NCBI GenBank assembly: GCA_002452315.1
Contig: DKFH01000138.1
Coordinates: 1 to 10,458 of the forward strand
DNA: 10,458 bases
Origin: Anaerolineaceae bacterium UBA6801
Lineage (GTDB): Bacteria; Chloroflexota; Anaerolineae; Anaerolineales; Anaerolineaceae
Reading direction: 5' to 3'
A program made the position numbers and the translations under genes. The first letter of the stretch is position 1. Each line of letters starts with the position of its first letter. Below are positions 1-6,863 of this stretch, piece after piece. The notes under the pieces are model-generated. The model made no database searches and was not told where the DNA came from. It saw nothing but the letters and a program-made list of their open reading frames with translations.

Positions 1-670
1 CCTCAAAGGCATACCCGACCGACTGAAAGAAGGGGGTGGGTTTAAGGGGGTTACCCAGAGCCACACCCATCGCGCCTTCGCCCGGGGGCGGGTCAAGCCG
101 CGGGGTGAGGGTCAGGATTTCGGTCTGATCGCCGCGCAGCACGGTTATCGTGATAGGATTGCCCGCGCGCTCGGCAATGATGCTGATCAGCGCCTCGATA
201 TCCTCGATGGGCTGCCCGTCAACTTGGGTGACGATATCCCCGGGCAGCAAACCGACCGCCATGGCGGGCGAATTGGGCGCCACCTGGGTGATCATGGCCT
301 GGTCGGAGACCGGGGTACCGACGGCGCCGAAGATCACCACCAGCAGGATGATGCCGATCAGGAAGTTCATCAAGGGGCCCGAGACAGCGATCACCAGGCG
401 CTTCCAGGCAGGCGCAGCGGCCATACCGCCCTCAACGGTCTCATCGGCTTCGCCTTTGGGCCGGACAAATCCGCCAAAGGGGATCCAGTTAAGGGTGATC
501 TCTGTGCCCTGCCATTCGGTGATCTTAAACAGCCGCGGGGGGAGTCCAAAACCAAATTCTTCAATCGGGACGCCGACCGCACGCGCCGCCAGGAAATGTC
601 CCAGCTCGTGGAAGAAGATTAGAATACCAAGGACGATCACAACTTGTAAAATCAATAAAAAGACGCTCAT
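1..670 (-). CDS. rseP: RseP-type site-2 protease (M50 zinc metallopeptidase), partial, C-terminus beyond left edge
   Basis: An intramembrane zinc metalloprotease of family M50, which in relatives cleaves membrane-bound anti-sigma factors or signal-peptide remnants within the membrane. The first 223 residues are visible. A hydrophobic first segment (about 3-20) runs into the zinc motif HELGH at 21-25. The family motif NWIPFGGFV is at 61-69, a second membrane segment with GPLMNF at 98-103 follows, and a periplasmic-type PDZ domain covers roughly 121-190 (ITQVAPNSPA, LLPGDIVTQVDGQPI). The third family motif carrying the second-zinc-ligand Asp should lie beyond position 1 and is not seen. The ATG at 670 has a GAGG ribosome binding site nine bases upstream. 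In many bacteria rseP sits beside dxr of the MEP isoprenoid pathway; here the upstream neighbour is a mevalonate-pathway gene. The family call is firm; the physiological substrate is unknown. Confidence 0.95.
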   Translation of the reverse strand, partial: MSVFLLILQVVIVLGILIFFHELGHFLAARAVGVPIEEFGFGLPPRLFKITEWQGTEITLNWIPFGGFVRPKGEADETVEGGMAAAPAWKRLVIAVSGPLMNFLIGIILLVVIFGAVGTPVSDQAMITQVAPNSPAMAVGLLPGDIVTQVDGQPIEDIEALISIIAERAGNPITITVLRGDQTEILTLTPRLDPPPGEGAMGVALGNPLKPTPFFQSVGYAFE

Positions 671-685
671 GTTATCCTCGACCAT

Positions 686-707
686 CCGTGCAGGGTTTTG
701 TGCACGG
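686..707 (-). promoter_or_regulatory. Stem-loop in the leader of the rseP-type gene
   Basis: A perfect 7-bp inverted repeat, CCGTGCA and TGCACGG, with an 8-nt loop lies 16-37 bases upstream of the protease ATG on the transcribed strand. There is no T-run after it, so it is not a typical terminator. It could shape the leader RNA or bind a protein. The structure is seen directly; any role is inference. Confidence 0.4.
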
Positions 708-735
708 GGTAACTGTTAATTGAATTGATAAATTA

Positions 736-741
736 ATTATA
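736..741 (-). promoter_or_regulatory. -10 element for the rseP-type gene
   Basis: A perfect TATAAT on the minus strand lies in the 90-bp gap between the mevalonate decarboxylase stop and the protease start, inside an AT-rich patch. No good -35 is seen at 16-18 bp. Predicted initiation near 729 would give a leader of about 58 nt that contains the hairpin at 686-707. It suggests the protease gene is not solely dependent on read-through. Confidence 0.45.
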
Positions 742-760
742 CCTGCTCAGGGTGGGATGG

Positions 761-1738
761 TTAGTCCTGCAGCAGGCGCGCCGGGCCGGCCGGCAGCGCG
801 TTGAGCACATCCAGCACACCGGGGAGCTGGCGCAAGCGGCCTGTCACCTCCCCCATTAAGGCCTGGGTGGTGATCACATGCACATTGGGGCCGGCATCCA
901 GGGTGAAGGTGACCTCTAGCCCTTCGTGTTGCCAGGATTTAACCGTGTGCATGACCGCCAGGGAGTCCGGCAGCCAGTAATAGAGGGGCGGCTCGGAGGT
1001 CATCATCACGGCGTGCATCAGGTTGCTATCCAGCTCGGTGACCGCTGCCAGGGCGTCAAAATCGCGCCGGAGGATCGCCCCCCGGCAAATCTCCAGCCGG
1101 CGGTCGGCGTCCTGCACCCGGGCCGCCTGCAGGGGGCTGGTGGCGGCGCGGCGCATGCCCGCCTCCGAGCCGACTGGCTTGTGTGCTTCGCTCAGGATAA
1201 CGATGCAGTCGGCCAGGTCCCAGTGATCCGCCGGGGCGATGGTCTGCGCATAGGTTTCACCGGAAGTGGGGTCAACCCGCCATTCGACGAATCCGCCCGG
1301 GATGGAGCGGCAGGCCGATCCGGAGCCGAAGCGCGCCAGGGCGGTAAGCTCGCGCTGTGAGAGCTCCATGCCCAGCGCGGCCGTCCCGGCCAAGGCCAGG
1401 GCGGCAAACCCGGAGGCCGAGGAGGCCAGCCCGGTGCCGATGGGGAAGTTGTTCTCGCTGGTGATGTGGGCGTAGCGGTTTTGATGTGCCAGATTGCGAA
1501 TGCGGTCCATAAAGCGCTGGACGCGCGCCAGTCCCTGCCCGGTGACTGGCTGGCCGTTGAGGGTGAGGGTGTCTTCCTGTAAGCGCGGGTCGCAGGCAAC
1601 CCTGGTGATAGTCGCCAGTGGGCCCAGGTTCATCGAAATAGACCCATTGGCGGGGAGAGAACGATCTTGATCGGCCAGGCCCCAGTATTTAATAAAGGCG
1701 ATATTGGGATGGGCCAGCGCGGTGGCTTGCGTGTTCAT
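761..1738 (-). CDS. mvaD: Diphosphomevalonate / phosphomevalonate decarboxylase (GHMP family)
   Basis: An ATP-dependent decarboxylase of the mevalonate pathway, giving isopentenyl diphosphate or, if it uses the monophosphate, isopentenyl phosphate. The protein is 325 aa from the ATG at 1738, normal for the family. The N-terminal family signature is at 11-20 (PNIAFIKYWG). The ATP-binding glycine/serine loop GTGLASSASGFAALA is at 101-115. SGSACRSIPGGFVEW carries the catalytic-site Arg144, and TLDAGPNVHVI carries the catalytic Asp281. Residue 21 is Leu where classical diphosphomevalonate decarboxylases have Lys (IKYWGK). Known Chloroflexi (Roseiflexus) and haloarchaeal relatives act on phosphomevalonate, so that activity is plausible. 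An in-frame TTG at 1774 would add 12 residues before the conserved start, but it lies inside a -35-like sequence, so the ATG is preferred. The neighbouring UbiD-family gene may share the isoprenoid theme. Confidence 0.9.
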   Translation of the reverse strand: MNTQATALAHPNIAFIKYWGLADQDRSLPANGSISMNLGPLATITRVACDPRLQEDTLTLNGQPVTGQGLARVQRFMDRIRNLAHQNRYAHITSENNFPIGTGLASSASGFAALALAGTAALGMELSQRELTALARFGSGSACRSIPGGFVEWRVDPTSGETYAQTIAPADHWDLADCIVILSEAHKPVGSEAGMRRAATSPLQAARVQDADRRLEICRGAILRRDFDALAAVTELDSNLMHAVMMTSEPPLYYWLPDSLAVMHTVKSWQHEGLEVTFTLDAGPNVHVITTQALMGEVTGRLRQLPGVLDVLNALPAGPARLLQD

Positions 1739-1745
1739 AAACAGC

Positions 1746-1774
1746 AGAATACCCTTAACCGGGCTGGCGGTCAA
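1746..1774 (-). promoter_or_regulatory. Sigma-70-like promoter of the mevalonate decarboxylase gene, possibly leaderless
   Basis: On the minus strand TTGACC (1769-1774) and TATTCT (1746-1751) are exactly 17 bp apart. Seven bases separate the -10 from the A of the ATG at 1738, so initiation would fall at or next to the start codon and give a leaderless or nearly leaderless mRNA. The only Shine-Dalgarno-like string, AAGGG, is too far upstream (about 12 nt) to be convincing. Confidence 0.5.
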
Positions 1775-1777
1775 TTG

Positions 1778-1960
1778 AGGAAATTGTGCAAAGGTATTTG
1801 GTACTAGGAAATTGGGTATCAGGAATTTGGTATCAGGAATTTGGTATCAGGAATTTGTGCAGTCCGGTCGAAAAACTATCACCCCGTACTTTAACCAAAA
1901 TCACTAGCCTAACACCTATTACCTGATACCTATTACCTACTACCTGGTACCTAGTACCCA
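1778..1960 (+). repeat. Heptad-armed intergenic element, copy 1
   Basis: The left arm (1778-1862) is a run of degenerate 7-mers: AGGAAAT, TGTGCAA, AGGTATT, TGGTACT, AGGAAAT, one 8-mer, then alternating AGGAATT and TGGTATC ending in TGTGCAG. A core follows at 1863-1913. The right arm (1914-1955) is six 7-mers of the form ACCTNNT (ACCTATT, ACCTGAT, ACCTATT, ACCTACT, ACCTGGT, ACCTAGT). The two arms are roughly reverse complements; GGTACTAGG (1800-1808) matches CCTAGTACC (1950-1958) perfectly. Bases 1870-1938 recur inverted at 6884-6952 with one mismatch in 69. It fills the spacer between DUF4282 and the decarboxylase. Short tandem heptamers are known from cyanobacteria; this particular composite I do not recognise. 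No coding capacity. Confidence 0.9.
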
Positions 1961-1971
1961 ACTCACCAACC

Positions 1972-2280
1972 TCACTTTTCCTTCATCATGGTCTTGATGT
2001 CGGAGAGGGTCTCGTTGATGCGGAAGAACAGGATCAGTAGTTCAGCGTAAATACGGGTTGCCAGGGCGCCCAGAATGATGATCAGTAAACCACCGAGCGC
2101 GCCACCTATGAAACCCAACAATATTTGGCCAAAATTTTTCCAGCCGATCCCCACAAATGCGGTTGTAAAGAAAAATGCGATACCGCCGATGGCACTGCCG
2201 ATCAGCCCGATATAAAATAGAATTTTTATAATAACCGGGGTGAACATCCGCTCAAAATTGAGAAAATCCTTGAACTTCAT
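1972..2280 (-). CDS. DUF4282 domain small membrane protein
   Basis: A 102-residue protein with two predicted membrane segments (about 17-40 and 52-75). It has the family pattern: an N-terminal KFKDFLNFERMFTPVIIKI stretch, and after the second membrane segment the charged, conserved tail RIYAELLILFFRINETLSDI (76-95). This fits DUF4282, a family of short bacterial membrane proteins with no established function. The ATG at 2280 has a perfect AGGAGG seven bases upstream and its own extended -10 promoter, so it is probably well expressed and separate from ubiD (152 bp away). Its stop lies a few bases beyond the heptad repeat element. Nothing in the sequence ties it to the metabolic neighbours. Confidence 0.8.
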   Translation of the reverse strand: MKFKDFLNFERMFTPVIIKILFYIGLIGSAIGGIAFFFTTAFVGIGWKNFGQILLGFIGGALGGLLIIILGALATRIYAELLILFFRINETLSDIKTMMKEK

Positions 2281-2329
2281 ATAAGCCTCCTAAAATGTGA
2301 TCATTTAATAAATATGCTAATTTGTTTAC

Positions 2330-2344
2330 ATTATATCATATGAT
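2330..2344 (-). promoter_or_regulatory. Extended -10 promoter with overlapping palindrome, DUF4282 gene
   Basis: TGATATAAT on the minus strand (2330-2338) is a consensus extended -10 (TGn plus TATAAT), with no recognisable -35. Predicted start near 2323 gives a leader of about 42 nt ending in the AGGAGG site. A perfect 10-bp palindrome, ATCATATGAT (2335-2344), overlaps the TGn part, a position where a bound repressor would block polymerase. The promoter is well supported by sequence; the operator is speculative. The rest of the 2281-2432 gap is AT-rich and holds nothing else I can name. Confidence 0.6.
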
Positions 2345-2432
2345 GCAGACCATGATTTTAATTATAAGTTAATAAAATTGTATAATAATATAAATATATC
2401 GGTTGGCTGCTGAGTAATCCTGCGTCCAGGTA

Positions 2433-3743
2433 CTATTCACCATGCTCCAGATACGCGCTCGGGTCCACCTGCGGGAAGGCGACCTTTGAGAATGGCTTGC
2501 CGGCCGTGCCCAGGGGCGCGGTCAGGTCAAAACCGACCTTGCAGGTCTCGTAGGTGCCGGGCTCAGCGCTGGGGTCAAGGGAGGAGCCGCGCTCCCGACC
2601 GATGAAGACCAGGTCGCGGTCCGCCTGGAAGCGCGTAGCCATGGCCCACTCCACGGCGAGGGGGTCGTAAATGTTGATGTCCTCGTCGACCACGAAGATA
2701 TGTTTGCAGGAGCTGTGACCGCGGTGGGCAGCTTCGATCGCTTTGCGCCCGTCATCGGCGCTTTTCTTGTGAATCTGGACGATGGCATGCAGCCAGGAGC
2801 AGCCGCCCGGGTTGATGTTCACGTCCAGGCATTCCACCACCCGGCTGACCTGGCGGAAGATGGTCGGTTCACGCGGCATGCCCATGAGGAGCTTGTGCTC
2901 CAGGCCGCCGGGCAGGAGGGCGTGCCAGTATGCGTCGTGGCGGTGGGTGATGCATTTCACCTCCAGCACCGGCTCCTGGCGGATAACGTCCTGGGTTTCG
3001 GTCAGATCCACAAAGGGCCCTTCTGGGTGGCGCCGATCTCGATACACCGTGCCCTCGATCACAAATTCGGCTTGGGCGGGGATCAGCAGGTCGGAGGTAT
3101 GCGCTTTGACGACCGAGAAGGGTTGCAGGGCGTTGGCGATGGTCAGCTCATCAATGCCGATGTCGACGGAGGTGGCCGCGGCCACGAGGATGTTGGGTGC
3201 CACGCCCACGCAGATGGCCACATCCACCTGGCCCAGGTCCTCAAGAAAGGCGTCAAAATTACGGCCTTTCACCACCCGCACAGCCATTTCCGACTTTGAA
3301 AACTGCATGCAGCGGTGAAAGTCCATGTTCTGGCCGTAGTGGGGATGGCCGGCGATCATCACACCCGAGCTGATGTAGTTGCCGCCGTCGTCCCCGCAAT
3401 GGAACAGGATCGGCAGGTCATCCAGGTCGGGCTGGGCGCGGATCACCTCCTGGCAGGGGGCGCGGGACACCTGGTGGGGTGGTGTGGGCGCTTCGATGGC
3501 TGCTATCATGGTGGGGATGATCGCCTGCACGGGGATGCCCAGGTAGGCGGCTAAGGAATCCTTGCTGCACAGCAGGTTCCCCAAAACAGGAAAATCTGAC
3601 TCGATCACCTGACTGCACAGGACGGGTGTAGGCTCCAGCGCCTTTAATAAGCCGGCCACAGCAAGCTGTTTTGAGATCGGTTTTTGGATCGTGACCAGTT
3701 GACCGTTTTGTTGGAGGGTGTGGAGGTAATCTCTGAGGGACAT
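2433..3743 (-). CDS. UbiD-family prenyl-FMN-dependent decarboxylase, AMPD-like candidate
   Basis: A reversible (de)carboxylase family that uses prenylated FMN made by UbiX. The 436-residue length is compact compared with about 480-500 for E. coli-type UbiD and fungal Fdc1, and close to archaeal members. Recognisable landmarks: APCQEV (95-100) and DLDDLPIL (106-113); QNMDFHR with Asn139 and Arg144 at the spacing of the Fdc1 metal-ligand Asn and catalytic Arg; AEFVIEG with Glu226; EGPFVD (241-246); LPGGLEHKLLMGMPREPTI (277-295); NPGGCSWLHA (311-320); SSLDPS (387-392). The second Glu of the usual EGPxGE motif is Asp246, and the position expected to hold the second metal-ligand His is Asn162. The block from 266 to 320 recalls archaeal UbiD homologues that include anhydromevalonate-5-phosphate decarboxylase; with a mevalonate gene nearby this is an attractive but unproven role. 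Aromatic-acid or futalosine-route menaquinone decarboxylation are alternatives. The ATG at 3743 has AAAGG upstream. Confidence 0.9.
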   Translation of the reverse strand: MSLRDYLHTLQQNGQLVTIQKPISKQLAVAGLLKALEPTPVLCSQVIESDFPVLGNLLCSKDSLAAYLGIPVQAIIPTMIAAIEAPTPPHQVSRAPCQEVIRAQPDLDDLPILFHCGDDGGNYISSGVMIAGHPHYGQNMDFHRCMQFSKSEMAVRVVKGRNFDAFLEDLGQVDVAICVGVAPNILVAAATSVDIGIDELTIANALQPFSVVKAHTSDLLIPAQAEFVIEGTVYRDRRHPEGPFVDLTETQDVIRQEPVLEVKCITHRHDAYWHALLPGGLEHKLLMGMPREPTIFRQVSRVVECLDVNINPGGCSWLHAIVQIHKKSADDGRKAIEAAHRGHSSCKHIFVVDEDINIYDPLAVEWAMATRFQADRDLVFIGRERGSSLDPSAEPGTYETCKVGFDLTAPLGTAGKPFSKVAFPQVDPSAYLEHGE

Positions 3744-3768
3744 GGCTTTGCCTTTGGTTTTTGCCTGA

Positions 3769-3777
3769 ATTATAGCA
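3769..3777 (-). promoter_or_regulatory. Extended -10 promoter of the UbiD-family gene
   Basis: The minus strand reads TGCTATAAT, a consensus extended -10, 25 bases upstream of the ATG at 3743. No -35 match is present. Initiation near 3762 would leave a leader of about 18 nt, just enough for the AAAGG ribosome binding site. The gap 3744-3891 also has to hold the promoter of the divergent protease gene, for which I find no convincing boxes. Confidence 0.6.
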
Positions 3778-3891
3778 GGAAAGCGGCTGGGACTGGCAGG
3801 CGGGGGATGGTACGAATCTTGCTCTTTATCCTGATGTCAGAATAGGACTGCCAGCAGTTGCCTGGTTGATGGAGAGAGAACGGAAGTGGTA

Positions 3892-6861
3892 ATGAAACAC
3901 AAACTGGCTATACGGTTAGGGACATTGTTTTTGATCGCGATGATCGCGACGACGCTGTGGGGAAACACCTATATGGCGGTCAAAGCCGAGGAAGGAAACC
4001 AAGATATCCCCTGGGTTGACCCGGCCTTGCTGGCCAAGTCCAAAACGGGTGAGCCGCTCGATTTCTTGATCTACTTTGATGAGCAGGCTGACCTGAGCGC
4101 GGCATACGAGAAGACCTGGGAGGCGCGGGGGTGGTTCGTGTACGAGACCCTGACGGCCCTGGCCGAAACCGCACAAGCGGATGTGCGCGCTTATCTTGAG
4201 GAACAGGGTGCCCCTTACGAGGCCTTTTGGATCCAAAATGTGATTGCGGTTCAATCCTCCACGGCGGAGACGCTGACCGGGCTGTTGAACTACCGCGAAA
4301 TCGAATCCCTGCAATCCATCCCCCAGGTTTTCCTGGAAGATGACTCCATCTCTGCGGAGGATGGGGTTGCACCGGAAGCAAATGCGGGCGTCTCTAGCAA
4401 CTTAATCCAGATCAAGGCGGATGAGGTCTGGTCGTTGGGCGAGGTGGGCGCAGGCATGGTGGCGGGCGCGATCGACACGGGCGCACGCTTCACCCATGAG
4501 GCATTGGTCGGGTCTTACCGGGGCAACCTGGGTGAAGGGGCTTTCAGCCATCACTATCACTGGTGGGATGCGGTCAACCAGCAGGACGAACCCTATGACG
4601 ATCACGGTCACGGCAGCCATGTGACCGGGATTATGACCGGATCAACAGCGCCCGGCGCGGAGATTGGCGTGGCGCCCGGCGCAGATTGGGTGGCGTGCAA
4701 AGCGATCAGCGACACCGGGCGAGCCTGGGGGCATGACCTGATCAAGTGCGGTCAGTTCCTGACGGCGCCGACCAATTTAAGCGGCGAAAATCCCAACCCG
4801 AACCTGCGCCCGCAGGTGATCAATAACTCCTGGGGGGATTGCGGCCGTGCGTATAACGCCTGGTACCAGGGCGTGATCGATGCCTGGTTGGCAGCGGGGA
4901 TCTACCCGGTGTTTGCCAATGGGAACAGCGGTAATTGTGGCTACGCCTCACCGCCCGGGCTGAATACGGTGGGCAACCCGGCCCGCACCTACAACGTGAC
5001 CTCGGTCGGCTCAACCGGGCTGGATGATGGCCAGTACGCGCCGCATTCCAACTGGGGGCCGACGGACAGCCCTGACACCCTTAACCCCCAGGGTTACCCC
5101 ACCATCAAGCCCCAGGTGGTGGCCCCGGGCGTGAACATTCGCTCTGCGGTGGCCGCAGACGACTCTGCGTATGCCGCCTGGAGTGGAACGTCGATGTCTG
5201 CGCCGCATGTGGCCGGGTTGGTGGCTTTGATGTGGGGTTCAGCGGATTGCCTGTTTGGGGATTATGTGACGACCGAATCCCTGATTTTGGAAAGCGCCCG
5301 ACCGATTCCCTATGACACCGGTCAGGGGGACGAGGGGTCGGATCTGGTACCCAACCATGCCACCGGCTGGGGCGAGATTGACGCTTTGGCGGCGGTCAAT
5401 GCAGCCCAGTCACAATGTGCGGGCGGTTACCTGGAGGGGTATGTCCTGCAGAAGGCGGACCAATCGCCAATTGAGGGCGTGGCGATCGAAGCCGTCTCAC
5501 AGGTCAATCCGACCTCGGTCAGCACCACAGCGACGAATGCGGACGGGTTTTATCGCCTGTTTGTCAACAGTGGGGCGAGTTACACCCTGACGGCAACCGC
5601 CTACGGCTTTCACCCCGTGACCATTTCGGATGTGCGGGTTGGTGCGGTTGGGGAAACGACGACCACACACTTTAACCTGCTGCCTAAGGCGAATATCGTC
5701 ACCCTGACGGGTGCGGTTACCGACGGGGGTGGGCACGGCTACCCGCTGTATGCCCGCGTCACGATCGAGGCTGATGGCCATCAGGCGTCGGTTTACACCC
5801 ATCCCTTTGACGGGACTTACCAGGTGAGCGTGTATGATGATGTGGCGTATGACCTGAACGTGACCGCGATGATCCCGGGGTATCAGACGAAACTGGAAAA
5901 TGGAATCACTTATGGGCAGGCGTCTGAGCCTTTGGCGCATGCGTTGGAGGTCACCGATGCGTGTGAAGCGCCCGGGTATGCGCTGGTCAACACGCTGAAC
6001 CAGTCCTTTGATGTCGAGGCGCTGCCATCGGGCTGGGAGGTTTGGGATCATGCCGACACCGGGGTGACCTGGGCCTTCGACAACCACTCTGAGCGCGGGA
6101 ATCTGACCGGCGGGTCGGGCGGATTTGCGATGGTGGATTCCGATTATCCCGGCCCGGTGGATGTGGATACCTCGCTGGTCTCCCCCAGCATGGATTTTTC
6201 TGACGATGCACAGGTGTTGCTCTCCTTTGCGCAGGATTTCTTTTACTATGCCGGCAATGATGATGAGATCGCCGATGTAGATGTTTCCATCGCCGGGGGC
6301 GAATGGCAAACTGTGCTGCGTCAAACGGAGAATGCCCGCGGCCCGGAGCGCATTTCGATCGATATCAGCGAATTGGCCGCCCACCAGACAGACGTCCGGG
6401 TGCGTTTCCGCTATCACCAGGCCAATGCCGATTGGTGGTGGCAGGTGGATAACGTCCAGGTGGGGAGCCATACCTGTGTCCTCGTTAAGGGGGGCGTGCT
6501 GGCTGGTTTCATCACCGATAAACATTCTGGCGACCCTATTGTGGGGGCGGTGGTTTCGAACGATCAGGGCGGGGCGATGACCTCGGCTACGCCCCAAGAT
6601 TCTCAGTTAGCTGATGGCTTTTACTGGTCATTTCAACCCCTGAGTGATGATCTTGAGGTGGTGAACGTTAAGGCAGCCAAGAGTCTCTATCTGAGCGCCA
6701 CGGCTGAGGTTGAGATGCACAAAGATGAGATCATCCGGCTGGATCTGTCGCTGGAGAGCTTTGCGAATCGCATGGGGATCATCTTCAATAACCTGTCGGC
6801 GCTGATCTGGGAATTTTTACAGGGTGCCTTCTGGCTGGTGCAGACGTGGGTGAAAGGGTAG
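3892..6861 (+). CDS. Secreted S8 subtilisin-like serine protease, multidomain
   Basis: An exported protease of 989 residues counted from the ATG at 3892; a GTG at 3886 would add two residues and has a similar GGAG-type site. A signal peptide (basic MKHKLAIR, hydrophobic core to about 25, likely cut after VKA near 32) is followed by an I9-like propeptide (about 55-150). The catalytic domain has Asp195 (AIDTG), His240 (DDHGHGSHVTG), oxyanion Asn345 (ANGNSGN) and Ser434 (SGTSMSAPHVAG), a complete subtilisin triad. Downstream come two carboxypeptidase-regulatory-like beta domains (about 512-597 and 603-690), a choice-of-anchor/MAM-like jelly-roll (about 700-860, PSGWEVW to WWWQVDNVQVG) and a third regulatory-like domain (about 866-955). 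The last 28 residues are rich in Trp, Phe, Leu and Ile, an unusual ending. The architecture resembles bacillopeptidase F-like enzymes of Chloroflexota. Probable job: degradation of external protein for nutrition. Confidence 0.93.
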   Translation: MKHKLAIRLGTLFLIAMIATTLWGNTYMAVKAEEGNQDIPWVDPALLAKSKTGEPLDFLIYFDEQADLSAAYEKTWEARGWFVYETLTALAETAQADVRAYLEEQGAPYEAFWIQNVIAVQSSTAETLTGLLNYREIESLQSIPQVFLEDDSISAEDGVAPEANAGVSSNLIQIKADEVWSLGEVGAGMVAGAIDTGARFTHEALVGSYRGNLGEGAFSHHYHWWDAVNQQDEPYDDHGHGSHVTGIMTGSTAPGAEIGVAPGADWVACKAISDTGRAWGHDLIKCGQFLTAPTNLSGENPNPNLRPQVINNSWGDCGRAYNAWYQGVIDAWLAAGIYPVFANGNSGNCGYASPPGLNTVGNPARTYNVTSVGSTGLDDGQYAPHSNWGPTDSPDTLNPQGYPTIKPQVVAPGVNIRSAVAADDSAYAAWSGTSMSAPHVAGLVALMWGSADCLFGDYVTTESLILESARPIPYDTGQGDEGSDLVPNHATGWGEIDALAAVNAAQSQCAGGYLEGYVLQKADQSPIEGVAIEAVSQVNPTSVSTTATNADGFYRLFVNSGASYTLTATAYGFHPVTISDVRVGAVGETTTTHFNLLPKANIVTLTGAVTDGGGHGYPLYARVTIEADGHQASVYTHPFDGTYQVSVYDDVAYDLNVTAMIPGYQTKLENGITYGQASEPLAHALEVTDACEAPGYALVNTLNQSFDVEALPSGWEVWDHADTGVTWAFDNHSERGNLTGGSGGFAMVDSDYPGPVDVDTSLVSPSMDFSDDAQVLLSFAQDFFYYAGNDDEIADVDVSIAGGEWQTVLRQTENARGPERISIDISELAAHQTDVRVRFRYHQANADWWWQVDNVQVGSHTCVLVKGGVLAGFITDKHSGDPIVGAVVSNDQGGAMTSATPQDSQLADGFYWSFQPLSDDLEVVNVKAAKSLYLSATAEVEMHKDEIIRLDLSLESFANRMGIIFNNLSALIWEFLQGAFWLVQTWVKG

Positions 6862-6863
6862 TG

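Noticed and set aside
1739..1774. TTG start extending the mevalonate decarboxylase by 12 residues
   Set aside because: The TTG is within a -35-like box, has no ribosome binding site, and the family's conserved N-terminus fits the ATG at 1738.
1778..1960. CRISPR array
   Set aside because: The repeats are 7-mers in direct tandem without unique spacers, and no cas-like gene is in the window.
2700..3318. Plus-strand open frames of 178 and 199 codons
   Set aside because: Both are antisense to the UbiD-family gene and contain no recognisable motif; the minus-strand frame holds every family signature.
5497..6597. A 366-codon open frame on the minus strand
   Set aside because: It lies wholly antisense to the secreted protease, whose domains and catalytic residues are unmistakable. 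The translation is rich in Arg, His and Ile with no domain, as expected for a shadow frame in GC-rich DNA.
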